Below are positions 1-10,148 of a stretch of DNA of 64,000 nucleotides, piece after piece. The position numbers and the translations under genes are program-made. Source of the DNA: Leptospira weilii serovar Ranarum str. ICFT. Its GTDB lineage: Bacteria; Spirochaetota; Leptospiria; Leptospirales; Leptospiraceae. The stretch lies in NCBI RefSeq assembly GCF_000332415.1, contig NZ_AOHC02000038.1, positions 62,001 through 126,000 of the forward strand, given 5' to 3'. Positions within the stretch are counted from its first letter, which is position 1. Every line of letters starts with the position of its first letter. The notes below the pieces were generated by a model. The model was not told the origin of the DNA and did not search any database. It worked only from the letters and a program-made list of their open reading frames with translations.

Positions 1-1727
<1,727 letters not shown>

Positions 1728-1735
<8 letters not shown>

Positions 1736-2186
1736 TCATCAAGACGAATTGATCACAATCCTTTATGCCGAAGACAATCCTCAGGATTCCGAACTGGCGC
1801 TGAGAAGCCTGAAAAAACGCAATCTCACGAACCAAGTGAAACTCGTCAGAGACGGAGAAGAGGCTTTGGAATATTTATATGCGACCGGACGTTATGCGGA
1901 TCGGGACAAAACACATCTACCTTCCCTCATTCTTTTGGATTTGAAAATGCCCAAGGTGGACGGAATCGAAGTACTGAGAAGGGTAAGAAGCGAAGAAAGT
2001 ACGAAAATGATCCCCGTAGTCATACTGACTTCCTCCGCCGAAGAAAAAGACATCGTGGAAAGTTATAAACTCGGAGTGAACAGTTACGTCGTAAAACCTT
2101 TCGAATTCGAAAAGTTCAGCGACGTAGCCAGTGAAATAGGATTCTATTGGGTTTTAGTCAATCAGAGCGTAATCCGATACAAATGA
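1728..2186 (+). CDS. Single-domain response regulator, Rcp1 type
   Basis: A stand-alone receiver domain of about 152 residues with no output domain. It should shuttle phosphate from the adjacent kinase or signal by protein contact. Numbered from GTG 1719: the acidic pair Glu18-Asp19 in YAEDN, phospho-acceptor Asp74 in LLDLKMPK, Thr104 in VILTSS and Lys126 in YVVKPF, so it is complete and should be active. The C-terminal run GFYWVLVNQ is typical of the Rcp1/CheY-like family that accompanies phytochrome-like kinases. ATG 1728 is chosen over GTG 1719, three codons upstream. Either start lies inside the end of the kinase gene, which suggests translational coupling. Confidence 0.9.
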
Positions 2187-2282
2187 TCTTACGATATCAG
2201 AAAGCGAGGACGACATCCGCGATAAATTCAAAAAATACACGTTAGACGTCATTTACGACTTGAACGATATATTTTTAGAATA

Positions 2283-2984
2283 TTACTTTTTTCTTAATTC
2301 TTCCGCCTTGTCGATGCTCCTCCGGCGGTTTTCGAGCATAGCATTTTCCACCGTCAACCTGACCTCCTCAAAACCTTGGTCATCCAACGTCCTCGGTATA
2401 TAAATCGGTTCTCCGTACGAAACGACAAAAGTGGTGAACGGTTTCGGAATCCTATGTTTGTCCCAGGCTTTTTCGGCGATCCATTGTCGTGTACATTCAT
2501 AGTGCATCGGAACGATGGGAACCTGAGAAACCTGCGCGGAAGCGATCAAACCCGGTTGAACGATAAACGCCGGACCTCTGGGACCGTCGGGTGTAACCGC
2601 GGCGGGAAGATTTTTTTTAAGATGAGTGATCAATGCCTTGAGGGCCTTGGAACCTCCCTTGGAAGAACTTCCCCGAACGCTGTAGTTACCGAACCGATGA
2701 ACGACCTGATTGATAAAGTCCCCGTCCTTGGATTCGGAAATCAGAACGGCGGCTCCCACGTTTCGATTGAGATAAGGAGAATACAAAACGTTCGTATGCC
2801 AGATCGAAAGAATATAAGGTTTTTTTTCTTTGCGGAGTTTCTCGATACTTTCGTTTCCGAGATTGATTCTTCGAGAAGTAAAACCGATCAACCTTTGTAG
2901 ATTGACCACGAGAAACGGAATGAACCAGATTAAAAACTTTCTCTTAAACGATTGTTTTTTGCTCTTATTAGAATTTTCTTCCAT
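2283..2984 (-). CDS. DUF374-type lysophospholipid acyltransferase family protein
   Basis: A 233-residue member of the family once called DUF374, related to lysophospholipid and lipid A acyltransferases at the inner membrane. Visible marks are an N-terminal hydrophobic stretch ([19 protein letters not shown]), the block [15 protein letters not shown] with the expected His, [15 protein letters not shown], a SSKGGSKAL block and the [14 protein letters not shown] signature. The open frame reaches back to 3107, but the first 41 residues are basic and unlike the family, so ATG 2984 is preferred. It converges with the response regulator upstream and is divergent from the symporter downstream. The natural acceptor lipid cannot be read from sequence. 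Confidence 0.85.
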   Translation of the reverse strand: MEENSNKSKKQSFKRKFLIWFIPFLVVNLQRLIGFTSRRINLGNESIEKLRKEKKPYILSIWHTNVLYSPYLNRNVGAAVLISESKDGDFINQVVHRFGNYSVRGSSSKGGSKALKALITHLKKNLPAAVTPDGPRGPAFIVQPGLIASAQVSQVPIVPMHYECTRQWIAEKAWDKHRIPKPFTTFVVSYGEPIYIPRTLDDQGFEEVRLTVENAMLENRRRSIDKAEELRKK

Positions 2985-3188
2985 GTAAGCACGAGATTTT
3001 TTTAAATTTGGAAATCCATCATCTCTTTTTTGAATTCGGATTCCGTCGCATTCAACGCAAAATTCGCGGTGTTGGAAGGACCGCGATTGTTTTAAATTTC
3101 GCGACAAACTCCGAAAGAATTAAAAAATTCTGTGGACTTGACATCCCGATTTCCGTACAAAGTTCGAAACAAAAATAGGTCTTAAACA

Positions 3189-4049
3189 ATGGAATCCAAT
3201 TTGCTGACAACGGTGTTTCTTCCGGTCGCGTTAGGTATCATCATGCTGGGGATGGGGATGACTCTTACCGTAGGCGACTTCAAACGAATTTTTGTCCTTC
3301 CCAAAGCGGTGATCACGGGATTGACGTTACAACTTTTGCTTTTGCCGATCGCGGGATGGTTGATCGCAAGCGTCTCCGGACTTCCGGGAGAACTGGCCGT
3401 GGGCCTTATGCTTTTGGCGATTTGTCCCGGCGGAGCGACTTCCAACCTGATCACTCACCTCGCCAAAGGAGACGTGGCCCTTTCCATCACGTTAACCGCA
3501 ATCACGAGTTGTGTCACCGTTCTTTCGATTCCGTTTCTTTTGAACTTGTCCATGTTTCATTTTCTCGGAGCCGGGCAAACGATCCAACTCAATATTCCTC
3601 AGACCGTTCTCCAAATTTTTCTGATCACCGTATTACCCGTGTCGATCGGAATGATACTCAACTCAAAAAAACCGGAACTCTCGCATAAGCTAGAAAAGAC
3701 GGTGAAAATTCTTTCCGGCATTTTTTTGATTCTGATCATCGTCGGCGCCATCGTTCGTGAAAGACAAAACATCGTTCCGTTTTTTATCCAAGTGGGTCCC
3801 GCGTCTTTGGCGCTGAACTTAATCACAATGGTATTGGGTTATCTGGGCGCGACTTTGATGAAGGTCACACATTCCCAAAGAACCTCCATCACGATCGAAG
3901 TGGGAATTCAAAACGGAACCTTAGGAATCACGATCGCAAGCGCGATTCTGAACAATCCGGTGATGGCGATCCCGTCGGCGATTTACAGTTTGATCATGTT
4001 TGCCACGGGTGCGATTTTTTCGATTTGGATGCACAGAAATAAAACGTGA
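3189..4049 (+). CDS. Bile acid:sodium symporter (BASS/SBF) family transporter
   Basis: A 286-residue polytopic inner-membrane protein with 9-10 hydrophobic segments and the family's early GMGMTLTVGDF motif and CPGGATSNLITHLAKGDVAL block, which is the second conserved SBF signature that contributes to Na+ and substrate binding. The length and layout match bacterial ASBT-like transporters of the COG0385 group. The substrate is unknown; characterised family members carry bile acids, pantoate-like acids or other organic anions. The gene appears to stand alone, with 140 bp of promoter space from the divergent acyltransferase. A short dispersed repeat follows its stop. Confidence 0.88.
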   Translation: MESNLLTTVFLPVALGIIMLGMGMTLTVGDFKRIFVLPKAVITGLTLQLLLLPIAGWLIASVSGLPGELAVGLMLLAICPGGATSNLITHLAKGDVALSITLTAITSCVTVLSIPFLLNLSMFHFLGAGQTIQLNIPQTVLQIFLITVLPVSIGMILNSKKPELSHKLEKTVKILSGIFLILIIVGAIVRERQNIVPFFIQVGPASLALNLITMVLGYLGATLMKVTHSQRTSITIEVGIQNGTLGITIASAILNNPVMAIPSAIYSLIMFATGAIFSIWMHRNKT

Positions 4050-4054
4050 AACTT

Positions 4055-4076
4055 GCAGGAGTTCCTACATTTTCAG
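4055..4076. repeat. Dispersed GGAGTTCC-type short repeat, copy 1
   Basis: The word GCAGGAGTTCCTACATTTT lies six bases after the symporter stop. A near copy, GTGGGAGTTCCCACATTTT, occurs at 49358-49376, and reverse-oriented shorter versions (GGAACTCCTA) occur near 19838, 23428, 23511 and 35592. The core can form a small hairpin. No function is evident. Confidence 0.55.
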
Positions 4077-4136
4077 ATTTTAGGACAAGCGATCGGACTT
4101 TTTCAAATTTCAATGAACCCTTCCCGCAGAATACCC

Positions 4137-4838
4137 ATGTATCGAAAGTTCCAAAAGTCGCCCGTCAAAGTCCTGCTTTTATTATTCTGTATAACTCAAA
4201 TCTACTGCACGACGATAGGATTTCACAGGGATAAGATCCGAGACGAAATCGATTTCGGAGAGGAAGAAACTCTCCGACTCTGCGTATGGAAGGACGTAAA
4301 AGTGTCCGATAAGGAATTGACCGAACTCGTCGAATCCTGGAACAAAGAATTAGAATATTATAAAATAAAAATTTTCTTAAACGATATTCAGGATTGGGAA
4401 CGGCCCGGTTGGACCGGAGCGGCGATCATGGATCAGGTTTTCTACGCGGACCTTCCACTTCGATGCGATCGACTTCTTGCGGTTGCCGGAGGAAAACTAA
4501 GCGACACCGCTTTCGAACTCGTGGGGATCGTCTTTGCTCTTTTTGGAATTCCGAGTTTTCAGATTTTGGGAGCCGTGGAAACGAAAACCGGAACAAGGGG
4601 TTATATTTTAGGACAAACCAGAACGATTTCCCACTGGTTATCCGGAGGCGCCGAAGGAACTCTCATACACGAAGGGTATCATCTTCTGGGATGCAAACAT
4701 TCCTTCTTTTTGAGCGATTGTTACGTTCAGATCCGAAAAGTCAAAGAATGGAAACGAAAAAATCGAGAAGCGGGAACTCCTTTTTTTCCATCGGTCGACG
4801 AGGAAGGAAAGATCTTTCTAAAAAGCCCCTGGGAATAA
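4137..4838 (+). CDS. Putative lipoprotein with metzincin-like zinc motif
   Basis: About 233 residues with a spirochaetal lipoprotein signal: basic N-terminus, the run VLLLLFCITQIY, and candidate lipid-carrying Cys24. Near residues 178-188 is HEGYHLLGCKH, an exact HExxHxxGxxH pattern: the three zinc-binding His and catalytic Glu of metzincin metallopeptidases. No Met-turn is seen after it and the chain ends about 45 residues later, so activity is inferred only. The open frame starts at 4053, but ATG 4137 gives a normal signal length; ATG 4113 is the alternative. The gene is 11 bp before an EamA transporter. It matches no family I can name with confidence. Confidence 0.7.
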   Translation: MYRKFQKSPVKVLLLLFCITQIYCTTIGFHRDKIRDEIDFGEEETLRLCVWKDVKVSDKELTELVESWNKELEYYKIKIFLNDIQDWERPGWTGAAIMDQVFYADLPLRCDRLLAVAGGKLSDTAFELVGIVFALFGIPSFQILGAVETKTGTRGYILGQTRTISHWLSGGAEGTLIHEGYHLLGCKHSFFLSDCYVQIRKVKEWKRKNREAGTPFFPSVDEEGKIFLKSPWE

Positions 4839-4849
4839 GAGATGGATTC

Positions 4850-5770
<921 letters not shown>

Positions 5771-6056
5771 AAAACAAAAAAATTGATTTTGAAACCTACT
5801 TCCGTTCTTAAAAAACTTTAACGAAAGAAACTTCTCAACGTTTGCGTTTACGCGTGAAGGAATTGGAACGAAAACTTGAGTGACCTTTAGCGAACGTCTC
5901 GCAAACCGAACGACAAGCAGAGTTATACGATGAATCATCTTCGTCTTCTATTTCAACCCCGTTTCAATCTAAAAAAAATCAACTAGGTTTTCTATAATGA
6001 ATGCAGAACTGTTACCCTAAGCGATCAACGCCCTCTTTTTAAATTTATATTTAAGT
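5771..6056. other. Intergenic region with the first cassette-end-like repeat
   Basis: No gene is supported. At about 5819-5930 is a diverged copy of the island repeat: TTTAACGAAAGAAACTTCTC resembles the left end CCTAACGAAAGAGACTTCTC at 9117, CTCGCAAACCGAACG (5897-5911) matches the inner CCCGCAAGCCGAACG of the later copies, and the segment ends in GTTATACG (5920-5927). It marks the left boundary of the accessory island, directly before the ArsR promoter. Confidence 0.5.
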
Positions 6057-6057
6057 A

Positions 6058-6086
6058 TTGACTTAATTAAGTAAATGATTTAATAT
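6058..6086 (+). promoter_or_regulatory. Sigma-70 promoter and operator of the ArsR-AHSA1 pair
   Basis: TTGACT (6058-6063), a 17-bp spacer and TAATAT (6081-6086) form a near-consensus promoter. The perfect 12-bp palindrome ACTTAATTAAGT (6061-6072) overlaps the -35 element and is a good operator candidate for the ArsR-type repressor it drives. Transcription should start at or next to the ATG at 6093, so the mRNA may be leaderless. Confidence 0.75.
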
Positions 6087-6092
6087 GACCGT

Positions 6093-6422
6093 ATGAACGC
6101 CTTTGCCGCTATGGCAGACGATACAAGAAGAGAAATCGTGAAATTGGTGGCTAAGAACGGCGAACTTACCTCGACGGAGATAAGCCAAAATTTTAAGATG
6201 AGCCCGCCCGCTATTTCACAACATTTAAAAGTATTAAAAGAGGCGAAGGTTCTTCACATGAAGAAGGAGGCGCAAAAACGTATTTATAGTATTAACAACT
6301 CGGGAATTAATGAAATGGAGGATTGGTTACTCAATATTAAAAATTTATGGAATAAGCGCTTGGATAATTTGGAGAAATATATCTTAAAAATAAAAAAGGA
6401 GAAATCCCGTGGTAAAAAATAA
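6093..6422 (+). CDS. ArsR/SmtB-family transcriptional regulator
   Basis: A 109-residue winged-helix regulator starting with the family-typical [19 protein letters not shown]. The recognition region is [40 protein letters not shown]. No metal-binding CxC or C-terminal metal site is seen, so it belongs with the SdpR-like, non-metal members often paired with SRPBCC proteins. It overlaps the next gene by 14 bp, and the pair forms one unit. Start ATG 6093 coincides with the predicted transcription start. It probably represses its own operon through the palindrome at 6061-6072. The effector is unknown. Confidence 0.9.
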   Translation: MNAFAAMADDTRREIVKLVAKNGELTSTEISQNFKMSPPAISQHLKVLKEAKVLHMKKEAQKRIYSINNSGINEMEDWLLNIKNLWNKRLDNLEKYILKIKKEKSRGKK

Positions 6423-6891
6423 CGTTGAAACAATCATCGAAGGCAACAAGGTCGTTTATAAAAGATACTTTGACGTATCCATTGATCTTCTTTTTGAAAT
6501 ATGGTCGTCCCAAGAACATCTTTCGCAATGGTGGGGACCGGACGGTTTTACATTGACAATTCAAAGTATGGATTTTTCAAACGGTGGGATTTGGGACTTC
6601 ATCATGCACGGTCCCGATGGACACGACTATAAAAACAGGATTCAATTTATAGAAATTAAAAAACCTCATTCCATTTTCTACAAACATCTTGGAGACGGTG
6701 AAGGCGCTAAGGACGTTGATTTTCAATCGAAAATTATATTCGAAGAAGCCGGTGAAGGTGTAAACCTAACCATGGAACAGATTTTCCCGAGCCGAGAAGA
6801 ACTGGAAAGAGTGAATCAAAAATACGGTGCGATTGAAGGCGGTAAACAACATGTCGGCAATCTTGGTAAATACTTGGAGACGCTTAAATAA
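6409..6891 (+). CDS. AHSA1/SRPBCC-domain protein
   Basis: A 160-residue START-like fold of the AHSA1 (activator of Hsp90 ATPase homologue 1-like) family. These are small hydrophobic-ligand or stress proteins frequently encoded beside an ArsR regulator. Recognisable blocks are [47 protein letters not shown] and a C-terminal helix with [16 protein letters not shown]. It starts with GTG at 6409 inside the end of arsR, preceded by AAAAAGGAGAAA, which holds a strong ribosome binding site. The stop TAA is the first part of the cassette-end-like element that follows (AAATAACG), as is seen in integron cassettes. The ligand is unknown. Confidence 0.88.
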   Translation: MVKNNVETIIEGNKVVYKRYFDVSIDLLFEIWSSQEHLSQWWGPDGFTLTIQSMDFSNGGIWDFIMHGPDGHDYKNRIQFIEIKKPHSIFYKHLGDGEGAKDVDFQSKIIFEEAGEGVNLTMEQIFPSREELERVNQKYGAIEGGKQHVGNLGKYLETLK

Positions 6892-6992
6892 CGTGAGTTC
6901 GACGGTTGAAAATAAGCCAGACCCGAGAGTTATCAACTTACTTTCAACCGTACGGCTTTATACTATGATATTTCATATAATTCAAGTTAGGT
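6886..6992. repeat. attC-like cassette end after ArsR-AHSA1
   Basis: The segment runs from the AHSA1 stop (AAATAACGTGAGTTCGACG) to TTCAAGTTAGGT at 6981-6992, the same GTTAGG end seen at 9314 and 10124. It contains a long inverted repeat: CGGTTGAAA near 6903-6911 pairs with TTTCAACCG near 6942-6950. Its position at the 3' end of a two-gene unit and its size (about 107 bp) fit an integron attC site. The left core is degenerate. Confidence 0.45.
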
Positions 6993-7023
6993 GACATTCA
7001 ATACGGTTATACCAAAGAAAAAT

Positions 7024-7660
7024 TTGATCTTCTTGATAGTTTGTTCAATCGCTCTTATTCATTGCAAGAACGATGAAGAAAAGCCTTGAAAAAGGTTTTA
7101 GAAACTCTATATATAATTTTTCATCTCAAGGCAATGTATTAAAGGAAGCTCATGTTTCGCTTGTAAGTAAGTTTCAGATTAAAAATGAAAATTACTCTAT
7201 TGCACACTTGGATCTTACGAATAACGGCGATAATAATGCGGAATTTGAACGCTGGAATCACGTATTGTTATTCAAGAATCGGGTTGAAATATTTAGAGAT
7301 TCTGCCACGAGATATCGCGAAATTGTATTCAATGAGCCTTGGGAATTATATTCGTATGATCGGTATTACGCTTTCTCTCGAGAATTAAGTGTTACGGATT
7401 TAGAATAGACTCCCGATTAGAAATTCCTGAATGTTTATCTGAATATTTTAATTTCGTAAATTTTCGAAGTCTCTATGGTAAGGGTCTTAAAGAATCAATA
7501 AATTACTCTTTCCATAGTGGCGAGTTAGATGAAAACCCAAAATCTCGACTTTAAGCAAAGGTTTCAGAACTGGATGATTTTCTTAAACCGTATGAAAGTA
7601 AACTTTTGGAAGACTACATTTGTAGGAAAACGTTTTGCGGAACTGATCAACGCCGTCTAA
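7024..7660 (+). pseudogene. Frameshifted lipoprotein remnant
   Basis: A lipoprotein signal (LIFLIVCSIALIHC, then KNDEEKP) is encoded from TTG 7024 and runs into TGA 7087. The sequence continues in the next frame from 7073 to TAG 7406 (FKNRVEIFRDSATRYREIVF), then in a third frame (FRIDSRLEIPECLSEYFNF). That frame meets an in-frame TAA near 7549 and continues (AKVSELDDFLKPYESKLLE). A last shift gives FVGKRFAELINAV and TAA 7658-7660. At least three frameshifts and one nonsense change make this a decayed gene, about 210 residues when intact. The family is not recognised. The final stop falls within GTCTAAC, a cassette-end-like core. The only long intact piece is 7073-7408 (111 aa). Confidence 0.7.
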
Positions 7661-7661
7661 C
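7655..7661. repeat. Cassette-end core at the lipoprotein remnant stop
   Basis: GTCTAAC fits the RYYYAAC-like core found in the island repeats and contains the reconstructed stop codon of the lipoprotein remnant. No matching GTTAGAC partner is found before the M28 remnant at 7775, so the second half seems to have been lost. Confidence 0.35.
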
Positions 7662-7774
7662 TCGTTGCTCCGGAATCATTTTCATTCAATTATGCTTTTA
7701 TAAAATAGATTTCTCTATCAAGGATTTGTATTCAAGCGAGGACTCTAAGTTGCGAGGGAGTAAGAAGCCGTTTC

Positions 7775-8298
7775 CTATGCTTCCAATAAAAAGAACGCCG
7801 GCCCTTGGACGACTTTTGCTATTTTATTAAAATCTAAAGTATCAATCGTGTCCGTGATCTCGTGATAATTTTTATTTCTGAGGAAGGACGTAGCCGTAAT
7901 CATAATCGCATTGTAGCCGAACTGCCAGTAGTTCCTGCAACCCCGGAAGCATTGTCATCGGCACCGACGGTGTCTTCCGCCGTATCATAATGAGCCCCGA
8001 TTACGATCGTGTCCTGATTTTCAGGACCTAATTCTACGATTATGTTTTTATATTTTAGAGAATCGACCCTGAAAATTTGTCGATAGGGCTTTAAACCAAA
8101 TTTAGAAAATTGGGTTTGAATATAGTTTGCCGCTTTATTTAAGGAATTTATGTTTTGAAAGTTTTTATTTGGAATTGAGGTTAGGTCTTCGATTGTTTTT
8201 TTCAAATTGGAAGGGCTTGCGTCGGTGCTGAATTCCTCGGCGAATATGCCGTTGTTGAAAATAAGGAAAATCATGAGTATAGTATTGATTGTTTTCAT
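7775..8298 (-). pseudogene. M28 zinc aminopeptidase remnant with internal deletion
   Basis: From ATG 8298 (GGAG ribosome site at 8307-8310) the frame encodes a signal peptide (MKTINTILMIFLIFNNGIFA) and the N-terminal part of an M28 peptidase, including the zinc motifs GAHYDT and ADDNASGVAG. It then goes out of frame and stops at 7900. Continuing on the minus strand, another frame encodes the normal C-terminal M28 block (FLRNKNYHEITDTIDTLDF, then NKIAKVVQG) ending in TAG at 7775-7777. The roughly 100 residues that should lie between these blocks, with two further metal ligands, are absent. This is one gene broken by an internal deletion plus a frameshift. It cannot be an active peptidase. Confidence 0.8.
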
Positions 8299-8319
8299 AA
8301 AAATTTCTCCATAAGAAAT

Positions 8320-8441
8320 GTATAACGGAATGTGCGTTCGTATCATTGTACGAATTCTTCTCGGATGGAATAAACATCCGAACAATATTTTTTAGTAATC
8401 TTGTAATCTTTTTTTGAAGCGATTAACCGTAGTTAGGCGTT
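8320..8441. repeat. attC-like element between the M28 remnant and the reductase
   Basis: On the minus strand the segment begins CGCCTAACTACGG (8429-8441), about 30 bp after the reductase stop, and ends in CCGTTATAC (8320-8328). The first core is identical to the ends at 9116 and 10124; the second is degenerate but matches GTTATAC at 5920. Position and size (122 bp) fit an attC site at the 3' end of the reductase unit. Confidence 0.4.
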
Positions 8442-8470
8442 CCTGCCCCGCCGCCAAAAGACATTGCTCT

Positions 8471-9028
8471 TCATGTATGTTTTTTGTAGTGAAGGGCTAA
8501 GGCGCCGGATTGAAAAGTTTCCGAACCAAGAAAGTCAAGCCGAAGACTCTTTTGCATACTCACGGTATCGAATAACCGCGGTCCTTTTCCGGCAAGAACG
8601 GGATGAACCACAAAACGATACTCGTCAATCAAATGGAGTTCCGAAAGTTGGGAAGCAATGCTCAAACTGCCTACAAAAATATCTTTTCCAGGTTGCTGCT
8701 TCAATGCCAGCGCTTCTTCTATCATGTTTCCGTGTACAAGTCTGGTATTTTTTCCCTCAACGAATTTCAATGTAGTAGAGAATAAGACCTTATCAAGCGA
8801 GTCAAACACGCGAGCAAACTCATTTCCCACTTCGGACATCGATTGGTTTTGCGCGACTTCGGGCCAAAAAGGCACCATGAGTTGATACGTGATCCGGCCA
8901 TAAAGGACGAGCCCCGCAGTACGCAAGAGGTTTGTAAAATACTTATGCAGTTCCTCGTCGGCGATCATATCCGTGTGACTGCAATACCCATCGGCGGTCA
9001 TATTGATCGCAAAAATAATTTTTCTCAT
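8471..9028 (-). CDS. Dihydrofolate reductase family (RibD C-terminal domain) protein
   Basis: A 185-residue NADPH-dependent reductase fold of the RibD_C type: [18 protein letters not shown] at the start, [12 protein letters not shown] (the nucleotide-binding G-R-x-T/S-Y motif) and [36 protein letters not shown] toward the end, all typical of the YyaP/YwjB-like group. These are common stand-alone reductases of unknown physiological substrate and frequent accessory-gene cargo. ATG 9028 is chosen; the open frame extends 13 codons further without family similarity. The gene sits alone between two cassette-end-like repeats. Confidence 0.88.
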   Translation of the reverse strand: MRKIIFAINMTADGYCSHTDMIADEELHKYFTNLLRTAGLVLYGRITYQLMVPFWPEVAQNQSMSEVGNEFARVFDSLDKVLFSTTLKFVEGKNTRLVHGNMIEEALALKQQPGKDIFVGSLSIASQLSELHLIDEYRFVVHPVLAGKGPRLFDTVSMQKSLRLDFLGSETFQSGALALHYKKHT

Positions 9029-9115
9029 AAGCTTAGTTATAGGGCGTTCACTGAAAAGTTCAAGCACAGATTGATCGTAATTTTTTGATTACCGAATATT
9101 CTAGCGGGGAATGAC

Positions 9116-9320
9116 GCCTAACGAAAGAGACTTCTCGACGTTCGGGTTCTCGAAGCGCTTATCCGCAACACGGTTGGTGCAAGGTTTGAGCGAGCCTCAG
9201 CCCCGGTCCCGCAAGCCGAACGTCAAAGCGAACTGAAGTCGAGTAATGCGGCGAAACCCGCAGTGAGTCAGAGCAGACCGCAAATAGCGAACGAAGCGAA
9301 GCGGCAAGTCGAAGTTAGGC
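9116..9320. repeat. Island repeat A (attC-like, complete)
   Basis: The element starts GCCTAACGAAAGAG and ends GTCGAAGTTAGGC, giving perfect inverted 7-bp ends (GCCTAAC/GTTAGGC) and a second inner pair (TCGAC near 9134, GTCGA at 9309). It is 205 bp, longer than most attC sites. From about 9198 to its end it is closely similar to repeat B (10013-10131). It ends 31 bp before the stop of yafQ, so in the minus orientation it lies at the 3' end of that module. Confidence 0.6.
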
Positions 9321-9351
9321 GACACCTCGCACTGATTGAAAACTTAAAATA

Positions 9352-9624
9352 CTAGTCAAATAAATCCGAATGCGTTCCGGTCCTTTCAAATAGGATTGTA
9401 TTCCCATCTAATTTATAGATAAGAAGCCAATCAGGCTCGATATGGCATTCACGTCTATTTTTATAATTTCCAGTCAGTTTATGATCTTTATATTTTGATA
9501 CCAATTGAACTCCGTCAATCAATCGGGACATTACTTCCTTCAGTTTGTTCAAATCTTTCTTACGTTTTTTCTGTAACTTTAAATCTTTTTGGAACTGAGT
9601 TGTATAACTGGGTAGAAAAATCAT
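9352..9624 (-). CDS. yafQ: YafQ-family mRNA interferase toxin
   Basis: A 90-residue RelE-superfamily toxin that cleaves mRNA on the ribosome. It keeps all residues tied to YafQ activity: His in YKDHKL, His and Asp in CHIEPDWLLIYK, and the C-terminal FERTGTHSDLF. The length equals that of the characterised Escherichia coli protein (about 92). It overlaps the upstream antitoxin by 4 bp, as in most dinJ-yafQ operons. The module lies inside the accessory island with its own promoter and should be functional. The RelE name would also fit at superfamily level, but the motifs are specifically YafQ-like. Confidence 0.93.
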   Translation of the reverse strand: MIFLPSYTTQFQKDLKLQKKRKKDLNKLKEVMSRLIDGVQLVSKYKDHKLTGNYKNRRECHIEPDWLLIYKLDGNTILFERTGTHSDLFD

Positions 9625-9881
9625 AGTTTCAATTTTTTAAATATTTCTTCTTTAGAGTTGAATGATTTTAATCCTTTTTTCTTATCTGTTGCCTCGAAAG
9701 TCTTACTAGTGATCTTATTTGGTATTTTTACCGGGAATGGTAAACCCTTGCTAAGTTTAATCTGGTGATAAAAAATATTTATAGCTTCAGACGCAGAAAG
9801 CCCTAAGTGATTCAATATATTTTCTACATCCTTTTTAAGATTATCCTCGACCCTTGCACGAATCATTGCTGTTTTTGCCAT
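9621..9881 (-). CDS. dinJ: DinJ/RelB-family antitoxin
   Basis: An 86-residue ribbon-helix-helix antitoxin. The N-terminal DNA-binding part reads MAKTAMIRARVEDNLKKDVE, then ILNHLGLSASEAINIFYHQI and KLSKGLPFPVKIPNK, which is the family signature. The charged C-terminal tail should wrap and neutralise YafQ. It is first in the operon, with a strong AAAGGGG ribosome site, and its promoter carries an inverted repeat over the -10 element, consistent with autorepression by the DinJ-YafQ complex. Confidence 0.92.
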   Translation of the reverse strand: MAKTAMIRARVEDNLKKDVENILNHLGLSASEAINIFYHQIKLSKGLPFPVKIPNKITSKTFEATDKKKGLKSFNSKEEIFKKLKL

Positions 9882-9895
9882 ATCGGACCCCTTTA

Positions 9896-9927
9896 CGAAT
9901 TGTTCCCCATTCGAGATACAATGTCAA
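9896..9927 (-). promoter_or_regulatory. dinJ-yafQ promoter with operator
   Basis: On the minus strand TTGACA (plus 9922-9927), a 17-bp spacer and AACAAT (plus 9899-9904) form a promoter 18 bp upstream of dinJ. The inverted repeat CGAAT/ATTCG (plus 9896-9900 and 9909-9913) overlaps the -10 element and is the likely operator. Confidence 0.7.
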
Positions 9928-9965
9928 GTGGAATTAAACGGATAAAAAAATAGAAATCAGAGTCT

Positions 9966-10131
9966 TCCCGCAAGCGCTTGCACACAGGGATTGACGGAGG
10001 GTCGAACGAGCGTTAGCCCCGGTCCCGCAAGCCGAACGTCAAAGCGAACGGAAGTCGAGCCATGCGACGAAACCCGCAGTGAGCCAGAGCGGACCGCGAA
10101 TAGCGAACGAAGCGAGAAATCGAAGTTAGGC
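9966..10131. repeat. Island repeat B (attC-like, left end lost)
   Basis: It shares a long nearly identical block with repeat A (from about 10013, GCCCCGGTCCCGCAAGCCG onward) and the same end, ATCGAAGTTAGGCGAC. The GCCTAACGAAAGAG end of repeat A is missing, replaced by unrelated AT-rich sequence before about 9966. It lies 17 bp from the stop of the next PIN toxin, at its 3' side. Confidence 0.55.
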
Positions 10132-10148
10132 GACGGCGTTGATACAAA

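Noticed and set aside
4394..4849. Upstream extension of the EamA gene and a 62-aa frame at 4046
   Set aside because: Both are in other frames of the lipoprotein gene with Arg/Ser-rich shadow composition; the EamA protein starts naturally at 4850.
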